DNA of 64,000 bases from Pristionchus mayeri (taxonomy: Eukaryota > Nematoda > Chromadorea > Rhabditida > Neodiplogasteridae): NCBI GenBank assembly GCA_036245805.1, contig BTRK01000003.1, positions 18,082,464 through 18,146,463 of the forward strand. The letters run 5' to 3'. A program made the translations under genes and the position numbers. The notes under the pieces were generated by a model. That model was not told the DNA's origin and did not search any database. It saw only the letters and a list, made by a program, of their open reading frames with translations. Below, piece by piece: positions 15,001-25,866 of the stretch (position 1 is the stretch's first letter; the number at the start of each line of letters is the position of its first letter).

Positions 15001-18000
15001 TCGATTTTTATCACGATCTTGCAGTCACTCTCGAAATTCGTCGAAAATTTTATTTCAGGATTGTTGTTCGGAGATATTACTGTCTCATTCCTTGCTGTAT
15101 GATACGCTGATCCAATGGTTGAAATGAGCTGATGGTGAGAGATTCGATTTTTATCACGATCTTGCCGCCACTCACGAAGTTCGTCGAAAATTTTATTTCA
15201 GAAATGACGGTCGGAGATATTACTGTCTCATTCCTTGCTGTATGAGACGCTGATCCAATGGTTGAAATGAGCTGATGGTGAGAGATTCGATTTTTATCAC
15301 GATCTTGCCGTCACCCCGAAATTCGTCGAAAATTTTATTTCAGGATTGATGGTCGGAGATATTACTGTCTCATTCCTTGCTGTATGATACGCTGATCCAA
15401 TGGTTGAAATGAGCTGATGGTGAGAGATTCGATTTTTATCACGATCTTGCCGCCACTCACGAAGTTCGTCGAAAATTTTATTTCAGAAATGACGGTCGGA
15501 GATATTACTGTCTCATTCCTTGCTGTATGAGACGCTGATCCAATGGTTGAAATGAGCTGAAGGTGAGAGATTCGATTTTTATCACGATCTTGCCGTCACC
15601 CCGAAATTCGTCGAAAATTTTATTTCAGGATTGATGGTCGGAGATATTACTGTCTCATTCCTTGCTGTATGATACGCTGATCCAATGGTTGAAATGAGCT
15701 GATGGTGAGAGATTCGATTTTTATCACGATCTTGCCGCCACTCACGAAGTTCGTCGAAAATTTTATTTCAGAAATGATGGTCGGAGATATTACTGTCTCA
15801 TTCCTTGCTGTATGATACGCTGATCCAATGGTTGAAATGAGCTGATGGTGAGAGATTCGATTTTTATCACGATCTTGCCGCCACTCACGAAGTTCGTCGA
15901 AAATTTTAATTCAGAAATGATGGTCGGAGATTTTACTGTCTCATTCCTTGCTGTATGAGACGCTGATCCAATGGTTGAAATGAGCTGATGGTGAGAGATT
16001 CGATTTTTATCACGATCTTGCCGTCACCCCGAAATTCGTCAAAAATTTAATTTCAGAAATGATCGTCGGAGATTTTACTGTCTCATTCCTTGCTGTATGA
16101 GACGCTGATCCAATGGTTGAAATGAGCTGATGGTGAGAGATTCGATTTTTATCACGATCTTGCCGTCACCCCGAAATTCGTCAAAAATTTAATTTCAGAA
16201 ATGATCGTCGGAGATTTTACTGTCTCATTCCTTGCTGTATGAGACGCTGATCCAATGGTTGAAATGAGCTGATGGTGAGAGATTCGATTTTTATCACGAT
16301 CTTGCCGTCACCCCGAAATTCGTCGAAAATTTTATTTCAGGATTGATGGTCGGAGATATTACTGTCTCATTCCTTGCTGAATGAGACGCTGATCCAATGG
16401 TTGAAATGAGCTGAAGGTGAGAGGTTCGATTTTTATCACGATCTTGCCGTGACTCACGAAGTTCGTCAAAAATTTAATTTCAGAAATGATGGTCGAAGAT
16501 TTTACTGTCTCATTCCTTGCTGTATGAGACGCTGATCCAATGGTTGAAATGAGCTGAAGGTGAGAGATTCGATTTTTATCACGATCTTGCCGTGACTCAC
16601 GAAGTTCGTCGAAAATTTAATCTCAGGATTGATGGTCGGAGATATTACTGTCTCATTCCATGCTGTATGATACGCTGATCCAATGGTTGAAATGAGCCGA
16701 TGGTGAGAGATTCGATTTTTATCACGATCTTGCCGCCACTCACGAAATTCGTCAAAAATTTAATTTCAGAAATGATCGTCGGAGATTTTACTGTCTCATT
16801 CCTTGCTGTATGAGACGCTGATCCAATGGTTGAAATGAGCTGATGGTGAGAGATTCGATTTTTATCACGATCTTGCCGTCACCCCGAAATTCGTCGAAAA
16901 TTTTATTTCAGGATTGATGGTCGGAGATATTACTGTCTCATTCCTTGCTGAATGAGACGCTGATCCAATGGTTGAAATGAGCTGAAGGTGAGAGGTTCGA
17001 TTTTTATCACGATCTTGCCGTGACTCACGAAGTTCGTCAAAAATTTAATTTCAGAAATGATGGTCGAAGATTTTACTGTCTCATTCCTTGCTGTATGAGA
17101 CGCTGATCCAATGGTTGAAATGAGCTGAAGGTGAGAGATTCGATTTTTATCACGATCTTGCCGTGACTCACGAAGTTCGTCGAAAATTTAATCTCAGGAT
17201 TGATGGTCGGAGATATTACTGTCTCATTCCATGCTGTATGATACGCTGATCCAATGGTTGAAATGAGCCGATGGTGAGAGATTCGATTTTTATCACGATC
17301 TTGCCGCCACTCACGAAGTTTGTCGAAAATTTTATTTCAGAAATGATGGTCGGAGATATTACTGTCTCATTCCTTGCTGCATGAGACGCTGATCCAATGG
17401 TTGAAATGAGCCGATGGTGAGAGATTCGATTTTTATCACGATCTTGCCGCCACTAACGAAGTTCGTCGAAAATTTTATTTCAGAAATGATGGTCGGAGAT
17501 ATTTCTGTCTCATTCCTTGCTGTATGAGACGCTGATCCAATGGTTGTAATGAGCTGAAGGTGAGAGATTCGATTTTTATCACGATCTTGCCGCCACTCGC
17601 GAAGTTCGTCGAAAATTTTATTTCAGAAATGATGGTCGAAGATTTTACTGTCTCATTCCTTGCTGTATGATACGCTGATCCAATGGTTGAAATGAGCTGA
17701 TGGTGAGAGATTCGATTTTTATCACGATCTTGCCGTCACCCCGAAATTCGTCGAAAATTTTATTTCAGGATTGATGGTCGGAGATATTACTGTCTCATTC
17801 CTTGCTGTATGAGACGCTGATCCAATGGTTGAAATGAGCCGATGGTGAGAGATTCGATTTTTATCACGATCTTGCCGCCACTAACGAAGTTCGTCGAAAA
17901 TTTTATTTCAGAAATGATGGTCGGAGATATTTCTGTCTCATTCCTTGCTGTATGAGACGCTGATCCAATGGTTGTAATGAGCTGAAGGTGAGAGATTCGA

Positions 18001-19207
18001 TTTTTATCACGATCTTGCCGCCACTCGCGAAGTTCGTCGAAAATTTTATTTCAGAAATGATGGTCGAAGATTTTACTGTCTCATTCCTTGCTGTATGATA
18101 CGCTGATCCAATGGTTGAAATGAGCTGATGGTGAGAGATTCGATTTTTATCACGATCTTGCCGTCACCCCGAAATTCGTCGAAAATTTTATTTCAGGATT
18201 GATGGTCGGAGATATTACTGTCTCATTCCTTGCTGTATGAGACGCTGATCCAATGGTTGAAATGAGCTGAAGGTGAGAGATTCGATTTTTATCACGATCT
18301 TGCCGTCACCCCGAAATTCGTCGAAAATTTTATTTCAGGATTGATGGTCGGAGATATTACTGTCTCATTCCTTGCTGTATGATACGCTGATCCAATGGTT
18401 GAAATGAGCTGATGGTGAGAGATTCGATTTTTATCACGATCTTGCCGTGACTCACGAAGTTCGTCAAAAATTTAATTTCAGAAATGATGGTCGAAGATTT
18501 TACTGTCTCATTCCTTGCTGTATGAGACGCTGATCCAATGGTTGAAATGAGCTGATGGTGAGAGATTCGATTTTTATCACGATCTTGCCGCCACTCACGA
18601 AGTTCGTCGAAAATTTTATTTCAGAAATGATGGTCGGAGATATTTCTGTCTCATTCCTTGCTGTATGAGACGCTGATCCAATGGTTGAAATGAGCTGAAG
18701 GTGAGAGATTCGATTTTTATTACGATCTTGCCGCCACTCGCGAAGTTCGTCGAAAATTTTATTTCAGAAATGATGGTCGGAGATATTACTGTCTCATTCC
18801 TTGCTGTATGATACGCTGATCCAATGGTTGAAATGAGCTGATGGTGAGAGATTCGATTTTTATCACGATCTTGCCGTGACTCACGAAGTTCGTCGAAAAT
18901 TTTATCTCAGGATTGATGGTCGGAGATGTTACTGTCTCATTCCTTGCTGTATGATACGCTGATCCAATGGTTGAAATGAGCTGAAGGTGAGAGATTCGAT
19001 TTTTATCACGATCTTGCCGTGACTCACGAAGTTCGTCGAAAATTTTATCTCAGGATTGATGGTCGGAGATATTACTGTCTCATTCCTTGCTGTATGATAC
19101 GCTGATCCAATGGTTGAAATGAGCTGATGGTGAGAGATTCGATTTTTATCACGATCTTGCAGCCACTCACGAAGTTTGTCGAAAATTTTACTTCAGAAAT
19201 GATGGTC
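1..19207. repeat. 143-bp satellite DNA array
   Basis: A head-to-tail tandem array of about 134 monomers with a 142-143 bp period fills this stretch and continues past the left edge. Each monomer contains GATTTTTATCACGATCTTGC, a variable segment, TCGTCGAAAATTT, GTCGGAGAT and CTGATCCAATGGTTGAAATG. Subtypes differ mainly after CTTGC: CGCCACTCACGAAG, CGTGACTCACGAAG, CGTCACTCACGAAA, CGTCACCCCGAAA (one base shorter) and AGTCACTCTCGAAA. Divergence is low, so the array has been homogenised recently. There is no long open frame on either strand and nothing suggests coding. Divergent monomers (GTCAAAAATTTAATTTC, TAACGAAG, TGTAATGAG) cluster towards the right end, as expected at an array edge. Confidence 0.98.
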
Positions 19208-19506
19208 TGGGATATCCTCTTACGAGGTCTTTATGACTGATGTAATGTGCGCTAGATAAGTAACCCAAGCCGTTGTATATAGTAGAAGACCAGAAGTAAA
19301 TCGGCCGACTCTAACACATGCTAAAATGAAAATTGAAACATCCGATGGTGACGCGAGCAAACTTGAAAAACTAAATAGTCAGAAACTTTTGAGACAACCT
19401 AATATTCAAATGTAGAGTTGAACACACTGATTACAATGACACAACTCCGAAGGAGCTGTTTCGAATCTACAGCGAAGGGCGCTCCGTTGCCGAAATATCC
19501 GCCCCC
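19208..19506. other. Satellite-flanking unique junction
   Basis: About 300 bases between the end of the main array and an isolated satellite monomer. The array stops abruptly inside a monomer after GATGGTC. A short plus-strand open stretch around 19420-19500 reads KELFRIYSEGRSVAEISA. It resembles a helix-turn-helix segment, but it has no start codon or splice sites I can define and runs straight into the orphan monomer. No gene is called. Confidence 0.5.
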
Positions 19507-19612
19507 GATCCAATGGTTGAAATGAACTGATGGTGAGAGATTCGATGTTTATCACGATCTTGCCGTCACCCCGAAATTCGTCGAAAATGTTATTTCAGGG
19601 TTGAAAGTCGGA
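19507..19612. repeat. Orphan satellite monomer
   Basis: Part of one monomer, in the same orientation as the array, from GATCCAATGGTTGAAATGAA through the CACCCCGAAATTCGTCGAAAA segment to AGTCGGA. It has private changes (GATGTTTATC, AATGTTATTTCAGGGTTG). It is separated from the array by about 300 bp of unrelated sequence and so marks either an old array boundary or a small insertion at the array edge. Confidence 0.9.
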
Positions 19613-19647
19613 AGACTAGACGTTATCGTCCGACCTAATTTCAGAAT

Positions 19648-19895
19648 TCACAAATATTGGGACGAGTGGAGCTTTGAGCGTTGAAGTGCGATGCATATAT
19701 CTGATTCCTTCGTAGTTGAAGTCTTCCTGAAATTTCGCATTTTTTTTCGAATGTCCTCATAGCAAGTATCTGACCGAGTTGCGCTTATCTTCGTCCACAC
19801 GTTGAACAACGAATCGATGGCTCTGTACTCTCGTAGACTCTTCTCGAATCGACTATCGGCTTTGAGGATCACGATCAGCATCTTCAGTCCGTATC
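19648..19895 (-). other. Possible 3' exon of chemoreceptor gene
   Basis: An open minus-strand stretch preceded by a good acceptor (GTTTGCAG, exon from 19895). In the frame that stays open it begins YGLKMLIVILKADSRFEKS and runs basic and polar to a stop at 19648-19650, which would suit a cytoplasmic tail. Joining it to the upstream TM7 exon needs a phase-2 donor, and the only one visible (TT|GTGGCT) is weak. It may be the real C-terminus, an isoform, or chance. Confidence 0.3.
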
Positions 19896-19926
19896 TGCAA
19901 ACTAGTCCTTTTCGAAATTCCGCGAA

Positions 19927-22900
19927 TCATGGAGGTAAGGGAAAGTGAAAGCTGCATACTATGCGCATCATATACTGTGATGATAAAAGAAATGGATAAA
20001 AGATCTCACACGGCTAGCCACAAGTCGTAGAGAGCAACGCACACGAATCGAATCATGTCCAAACCTCAAGGATATCATGGATTACATTCTAGACGCTTCT
20101 TCATTCTCATCCTTCATTATATTCTTCCCTTCCTTTACAGTTTTTCTCTCTTTTGCATCATGCTTTTTTGCTAAAATCTCTCTAGAACACAACTAATGGC
20201 ATATTCTCGCACTCTCTCAATGGGTGAAAATCGAGATCACCCGTATCTTCCGGGATCCACCAGTAGCCGGCGAATAGGAGGAAGCCCGGAACTGCCATCA
20301 GACAGAAGGGAATGGCCATGCGACGGAACATCTGAAGATTTCCTTCTCTGAACGGGTCGAGAACGACAAATTACATGAATGCTCTTTCGATATTTCATCC
20401 TAATTTGGTGATCAGATGAGTTTCTAGAAAATTAAAATAAGAAATTGAAAGATGATGCTAGTATTATCGTTGAATTTTCTTTTAAAAATAGATAAAATTT
20501 TACTTTCTGGAATATTTTCTGGACGTTGTCAAATGTATTCAATTTTAGAACAAAACCATGACCTACCTCGATGACTTCCAGGTTCTCCCTTATCTGCTTG
20601 CCCCTCTCGATGGCGTATCCCACGTCATCCCTCCATCGCTCCCGCAGCTCCTGCAGCTCCCGCTGATTGCGAGCGAGCAGCCGAGAGAAGCACTGCAATT
20701 CCAGTCTCGGCTTCACTCTGCCATTTATCGTGCATACTACTCGTTAATCCTACTAGGTGACTGCAGCATCAATCGCTTCGACTTTCTAGAAATTATGCAA
20801 ATGGGAGATATTTTTCGTTGCACTCTCTCGCATCTTGCACTCCCCTATAGAATAGCGTGATGCTAGTCCAGTAGTGTTGTTAGATGGAATAAGTTTTATT
20901 CCAGAATAAATTACCGTAAACGCCCGGAGGACGATTCTGTTCTGGAATAACCCTTCATTATTCATAGTCAGTGTGAAACACATCAGTGCAAATGGGATGA
21001 GTTTCACACAGACTATAAATATTTAAGCGTTATTCCGTAACAGACTCGTCCTCTGAAGAGACTGGTGATTTCTGAATAGTTTGGCAGAGAGAGAACTCAC
21101 GGCAACTCCCGTGCAGATGGTCACGAATAGCCCCAGCATGTGAGTGTTCATCGAGTACGTTCCTGGGATTGATCTTTGAAATTTGGGTACAACTTTATCG
21201 TGAGTAGATATACCGTATACGGAACATGCTGCGGTGCAGAAGCAATAGGCCTCCAGGCAGAACAGTTGTAAGAGAAAGAGTCGCAGACTGGATTCCCGCT
21301 GGGCGGAATACCTGCGGTCGAATTCGGGCACTAGAGCAGTTTGAAGAAGTAGTCAAGAGTTGAGAGAGCTTAGATTAGATTAGCAAATTGATTTCTTAAT
21401 CGTTTCATTTCAGAAAAATTATTTCCCTTCTCGAAAACCTCTCGGAAGGAGTAATTTTGAAACGATCCCAACAAAATATCGAGAAAAAGAAGAAGCGAGA
21501 AATACTATTGAAATTAAATGAACTAGAAACTGCAAAAAAGGATAGTTCTCACCAGTCCCACGCGTACGTTGCAAAGGCACGCTCGGAAGCGATCAAGAGT
21601 ATTCTCAAGGTATGTAGTTTTTATATATTTTGATTTTATCCTAATTCGAGTATGATAGTTTACTAAGCTCATCATTCGATTGGTATACATCATGTTGCAA
21701 TTTGCAGACTTTGGATGACACTCACAGTGCAATGATGAAGCAGTTTGCCGTCTGCCATGCCAAACTCGCAATGGTGAGACGTGTCTCGGCTGTTCCTCAA
21801 GTTCACTGTGTTTATAACGCCACAACGACAGTATTGTCTCCGTCGCATAAGCAGGCTACAATAGGTGTACCAAAACTACCCTTTCTCGCATTTTTATGGT
21901 CTGATTCTGCTGTAAAAATGCTGATTTTTTAATAATACTTTGATGTGCTTTCGCGAATTTTCCAGCTGCTTTCATTATTCATTACTATCAGATATTGAGT
22001 GACAACTGCAGCTGACCATCAGTTGAATCTCCTAGCAGCTGATGAGCGATGAGAGGAAGACGAGCAACGGCACCCAGTGATCCATGAAGGAGAATGGAGG
22101 AGAGAAGGAGACGGACCTGAATGACGGATCACGATCTCTCTCCAGTCAGAGGGGTAAGAGACCACGCAAAATGAAGTTTTGCGAATCTCTAGACACGATA
22201 GAACATACCATCACTGTTTTGGGAAAATTCATAAGTTATTCGGGTCTCTCATCTGACAGTATGCAAGTGACAGCAACATCATTCCCTTTCTGCTCTCTCG
22301 CTCATTTCTCGCTCTGCCCTTTCCAAATGCCGTGAACCAAGGACTTGATTAATCTCCTCTGTATCACAAGAGATCTCACATTCTGATGCAACTCGGCGTG
22401 CTTGTGAATGACGTGGAGAGCGAGAGGAAGAAGGAGAAGAAACGAGAAGATGAGAAGCAACTGAGGGATACTTTTTTTTTGGGGGGGGGGTGACATTTGC
22501 CAAACGGACATTTGCCAAACGAGTCGCCGTTCGATTGCAATTCGGTATAGCGACTTGGGTATTATTTCATTGTAACAAGTATGTGCTACCCTACATTTGC
22601 ATATAGATATCATCTTACCAAGCGATCATGAGTTTCGCTCTTCACCAATGACTAGGGGTTCATGGTCGAAAATTGAGAATTTGAGTAAAAAATCATGGTT
22701 AGATAAACATGCCGTAACCAATCGACACCCACGTTACTGGGATTCAGTGGTTACTGAGGTACTGGACTATCGATTGGTTACAGTACTCGGTGTTTGTCTA
22801 ATCATGATTTTCTGCCCAAATTCCCAATTTTGGACCATGAACCCCTGGTCGTTGGTGAAGAGCGAAACTCATGATCGCCTGGTAAGATGATATCTATATG

Positions 22901-24730
22901 AGACGAATCGCGAAAGAGCCGAGCACGGGGTGGAAAAATAAAATCAATAAGTTTAAAAATTCTGTAAAAATTACCAAAAGTACTTGGAAGCAAGCTCTTT
23001 CAAACTGCGTTGGCCGAATATTTTTAAAAATTTTATTTTTCTAGTACGGGCGTTCCGAATATGACGCTGTGCAGTAAAATTAGTGAAATCGGGTTCAGAA
23101 AAATGATCATATTTTCCTTCAAAATTGAGCTAGAAAGTTTTTCTTTTTTTAGAAATGAAGCTGAGGATTCCCTCTACAACTTTTATGTTAAGCATTTCAT
23201 TCGTGGTGGTCAACCTGGTTCTGGGTGGTGGCCCGAATGAAAAAATCGATTTTAGAAAAAAAACGGAATTTCCCAACTTTGCCCCTATGGGCAATTTATA
23301 GCACCTACCATAGTGTTTTCACACGAAGATCGTGGAAAATCCCCCGAGAGCGCGCGCTCTAACCGTCTGGCGCTCTAGCCGCCTGACCTCTCTCTCCCTC
23401 CCCTCTACTTGGCGCTCTCTCGCGCGCCTCCAGCATCGTTTTTTGCCTATTTTGAGCGCTGTAGCGCGCGTAAATGAACAGATAGAGCCTCACTTTCAAC
23501 AGATAAAATGTTTAGCTCATCATTCTCTACTTTATTCATGTAAGGACCAACTCGGTAGACCTAGTTTAGCATGAGTTTCAGTTTTGCGACTTTTCCAAAA
23601 GATTTCAGATGAAATCACATATTTCAAGGGATGTGATTTCTTTGGTACGCTTTAAGGCATGTTTGTACATCATGTGGAACAGTTTTAGGTCATTGGGACC
23701 CAACGCTCAGGTCGTAGAGGGTCAAAATGTAGATTTTTGATTTTTTTGATAATTCCGTTATTTTGACCCGTAATTCCAATTATTTGGTTCCAGTTCGTGC
23801 AATGTGAAAATAAAATGATCAAAACAACTATTATATCAACAATTATGTTCAAAATAGCGCGTAGAAAGCGTTCCAGCACGGTAGGTCAGTGGTCCACTTC
23901 CGACTGCGAGAACTTAAACGAGCGCTCAATTGTCACGCAAAGAAATCTAATTCTGATACTTGGCGTGTGAAAACACTATGGTAGGTGCTATAAATTGCCC
24001 ATAGGGGCAAAGTTGGGAAATTCCGTTTTTTTTCTAAAATCGATTTTTTCATTCGGGCCACCACCCAGAACCAGGTTGACCACCACGAATGAAATGCTTA
24101 ACATAAAAGTTGTAGAGGGAATCCTCAGCTTCATTTCTAAAAAAGAAAAACTTTCTAGCTCAATTTTGAAGGAAAATATGATCATTTTTCTGAACCCGAT
24201 TTCACTAATTTTACTGCACAGCGTCATATTCGGAACGCCCGTACTCGAAAAATAAAATTTTTAAAAATATTCGGCCAACGCAGTTTGAAAGAGCTTGCTT
24301 CCAAGTACTTTTGGTAATTTTTACAGAATTTTTAAAATTATTGATTTTATTTTTCCACTGACCCCCTCCTCGTGCTCGACTCTTTCGCGATTCGTCTCAT
24401 ATGCAAATGTAGGGTAGCACATACTTGTTACAATGAAACAATACCCAAGTCGCTATGCCGAATTGCAAGCGAACGGCGACTCATTTGGCAAATGTCCGTT
24501 TGGCAAAAGTCACCCCCCCCCCTTTTTTGCATAGTTTTTAATTTTCAAAGTAAGATATTCGGACCGAATTTTGTTGTTGAAAAAATCAACAACAAAATTC
24601 GGCTCCCCATTCTATGAATTGAATGAAGTGATAGACCTCTCGTTACCTCTCCCGCATAGATGATCTCGAAGAGTGGCCAATATGGATCGGTGAGACTCGA
24701 ATTCAACCAGACGAGGAGGAAACGGGACAT
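19927..24730 (-). CDS. Serpentine chemoreceptor, class E (sre)-like GPCR
   Basis: Reconstructed exons, all in phase, in transcript order: 24730-24647, 22460-22380, 22116-22017, 21795-21726, 21603-21553, 21311-21214, 21162-21101, 20692-20567, 20331-20241, 20064-20012, and tentatively 19974-19927 ending in TGA. The N-terminus holds LTDPYWPLFEIIYAGE. Hydrophobic segments fit seven helices, beginning with LLLIFSFLLLLPLALHVI. Helix 3 is followed by ASERAFATYAWDW, matching the ER..AT motif I recall for Sre receptors. The loop before TM6 has YAIERGKQIRENLEVIE, like the RYQ..EN motif, and TM7 contains RFVCVALYDLWLA. The expected role is a chemosensory plasma-membrane receptor. Four acceptors are TTGAG rather than CAG. 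A 2-kb transposon occupies intron 1. The last exon is uncertain. I am fairly sure of GPCR and less sure of the class. Confidence 0.68.
22481..24522. mobile_element. Fold-back DNA transposon, 2.04 kb
   Basis: Two near-identical inverted arms flank a unique spacer: left arm 22481-23325, right arm 23964-24522, spacer 23326-23963. After removing the nested MITE and its duplicated ATAT, the left arm is 550 bp against 559 bp for the right. Both ends start with ten G (or C) followed by TGAC and TTTGCCAAACGGACATTTGCC. The flanks are T-runs (nine T left, six T right), so a T-rich target duplication is possible but cannot be delimited. No transposase frame is present. It is probably a non-autonomous element of unassigned superfamily. 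It lies in intron 1 of the chemoreceptor gene, with its left end 20 bases from the exon 2 acceptor. Confidence 0.9.
22605..22895. mobile_element. Nested 291-bp MITE with ATAT target duplication
   Basis: Begins AGATATCATCTTACCA and ends TGGTAAGATGATATCT, with imperfect inverted similarity extending about 100-140 bp inwards, so the element folds almost end to end. ATAT occurs on both sides (22601-22604 and 22896-22899). The uninterrupted right arm of the host fold-back element shows the empty site, TTTGCATATGAGACG with one ATAT. This fixes the boundaries and the 4-bp duplication and shows the MITE arrived after the arms existed. No coding capacity. Confidence 0.93.
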
Positions 24731-25793
24731 CTCCAAGCAATGATAGCTTTTCGTCCTCCCTCGCTCCTGCCTAATCCTGCCCTGTAAACAGCGTCTGCCC
24801 TATAAATACTGTGACGAGAGAGCGATGAAGGAAATGGTGCTTTTGCACGCGACGTGAATATTTAAAACAAATGAATTTCAAATATGTAAAACTCGGATTG
24901 CCGGAATATTGTTCAGGCAACTTTCTATTAAATAGGCCGGGGCCTTATTGTGCTCTGTAGGCAATCAACTGCGCTTTCTGCTGAAAACAGAAGGTTGAAA
25001 TCTTTAAGTAATTATCTCACGAATGAGATAAACACTTTTTTCACGTTTTCGCCTATTTTTCACATATCCGCGCATGTTTTCATTGAAAGAGAAAAGAGAA
25101 CGAAATTGAAAATGTGGACAAAATTAAAGAGGGAGTGACACGAAAGAGAAGTAAGGACTCCCACAATAAAAATTGTTGCGGTAAATTTTACCGAACTACC
25201 CAAGAAAGAGGAGGTAATTAAGCGATTTAGTAGTTCTGCTGCAAAAATTGGTAAGCTCTGGGAACGAAGGTAGCCAACGAGATATGAGTCGGTTGTTGTT
25301 GAAACCATAAGATGGAAAAGGAAGTAATTACATAACGCATTACTTTCTTTGTAATTGCGTTCAGTTGGAGTACGGGAGCCAACCAACAACACTTTGGCCT
25401 AGGCATACAACTTGGGAACTGAGGGTACGAAAAGCTTACGCGAACCGGGAAGTAAAGAGAACTCATTTTTCGAAGTCTGAAGTGCTTCTTTCGCTATTTC
25501 GAGAAGGAACGGAAACGAGTGAAATTCAAACTTGCTTAGAGAAAGGGGAAAACAACAGGACGGAAGAAGATTGAGATATGATCCTGAAGAAAGGCAATCT
25601 ATAAATATATATCAAGAGTTAACATTTTTGCCATAATTTGATACAAGGGATTTACCGTTGATCATCCCTTTTGTTCTAATTTATGTTGTCTTCAGTCGAT
25701 GAACATTTCGCATTTAAAAAAAATAAAGCAAAATGACGAAAGAGATAAGAGTATCTCTCCTTCTGAACAAGGTAAAAGATATGAAGCAAAATT
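24731..25793. other. Intergenic, chemoreceptor to tRNA
   Basis: Upstream side of the minus-strand chemoreceptor gene, so its promoter should be here. AT-rich with scattered short open frames on both strands and no convincing splice-bounded exon. No repeat or RNA gene seen. Confidence 0.5.
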
Positions 25794-25866
25794 TGATCTC
25801 GGGCGGGCTCGAACCGCCGGCCTTCTGTGTGTTAGACAGATGTGATAACCACTACACCACGAGATC
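25794..25866 (-). tRNA. tRNA-Val (anticodon AAC)
   Basis: On the minus strand the 73-nt sequence folds as a complete cloverleaf. The acceptor stem GATCTCG pairs with CGAGATC over 7 bp, with discriminator A. The D-arm region is GTGTAGTGGTTATCAC. The anticodon stem TCTGT/ACAGA encloses loop CTAACAC (anticodon AAC), and the T arm is GGCGG-TTCGAGC-CCGCC. There is no intron. The internal A box (TGGTGTAGTGG) and B box (GGTTCGAGCCC) are both present. A TTTT run just 3' on the minus strand (25791-25788) would stop Pol III. Confidence 0.96.

Noticed and set aside
1..19207. CRISPR array
   Set aside because: The units are contiguous 143-bp tandem repeats with no unique spacers, in a eukaryotic context.
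20182..20240. Read-through of the TM6 exon to a stop (GDLDFHPLRECENMPLVVF) as the receptor C-terminus
   Set aside because: It would omit TM7; the ATACGG|GTGATC donor gives an in-phase TM7 exon. Kept only as an alternative.
21416..21775. Plus-strand exon pair (KKKREILLKLNELE..., then TLDDTHSAMMKQFAVCHAKLAM) with good splice signals
   Set aside because: It is antisense to chemoreceptor exons 21795-21726 and 21603-21553, which give the family motif and join in phase with neighbours. The plus reading has no start and no upstream partner.
23988..24255. Overlapping open frames on both strands in the right arm of the fold-back element
   Set aside because: The same frame reappears in the left arm because of the inverted repeat. 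There is no transposase similarity, so it is a palindrome effect.
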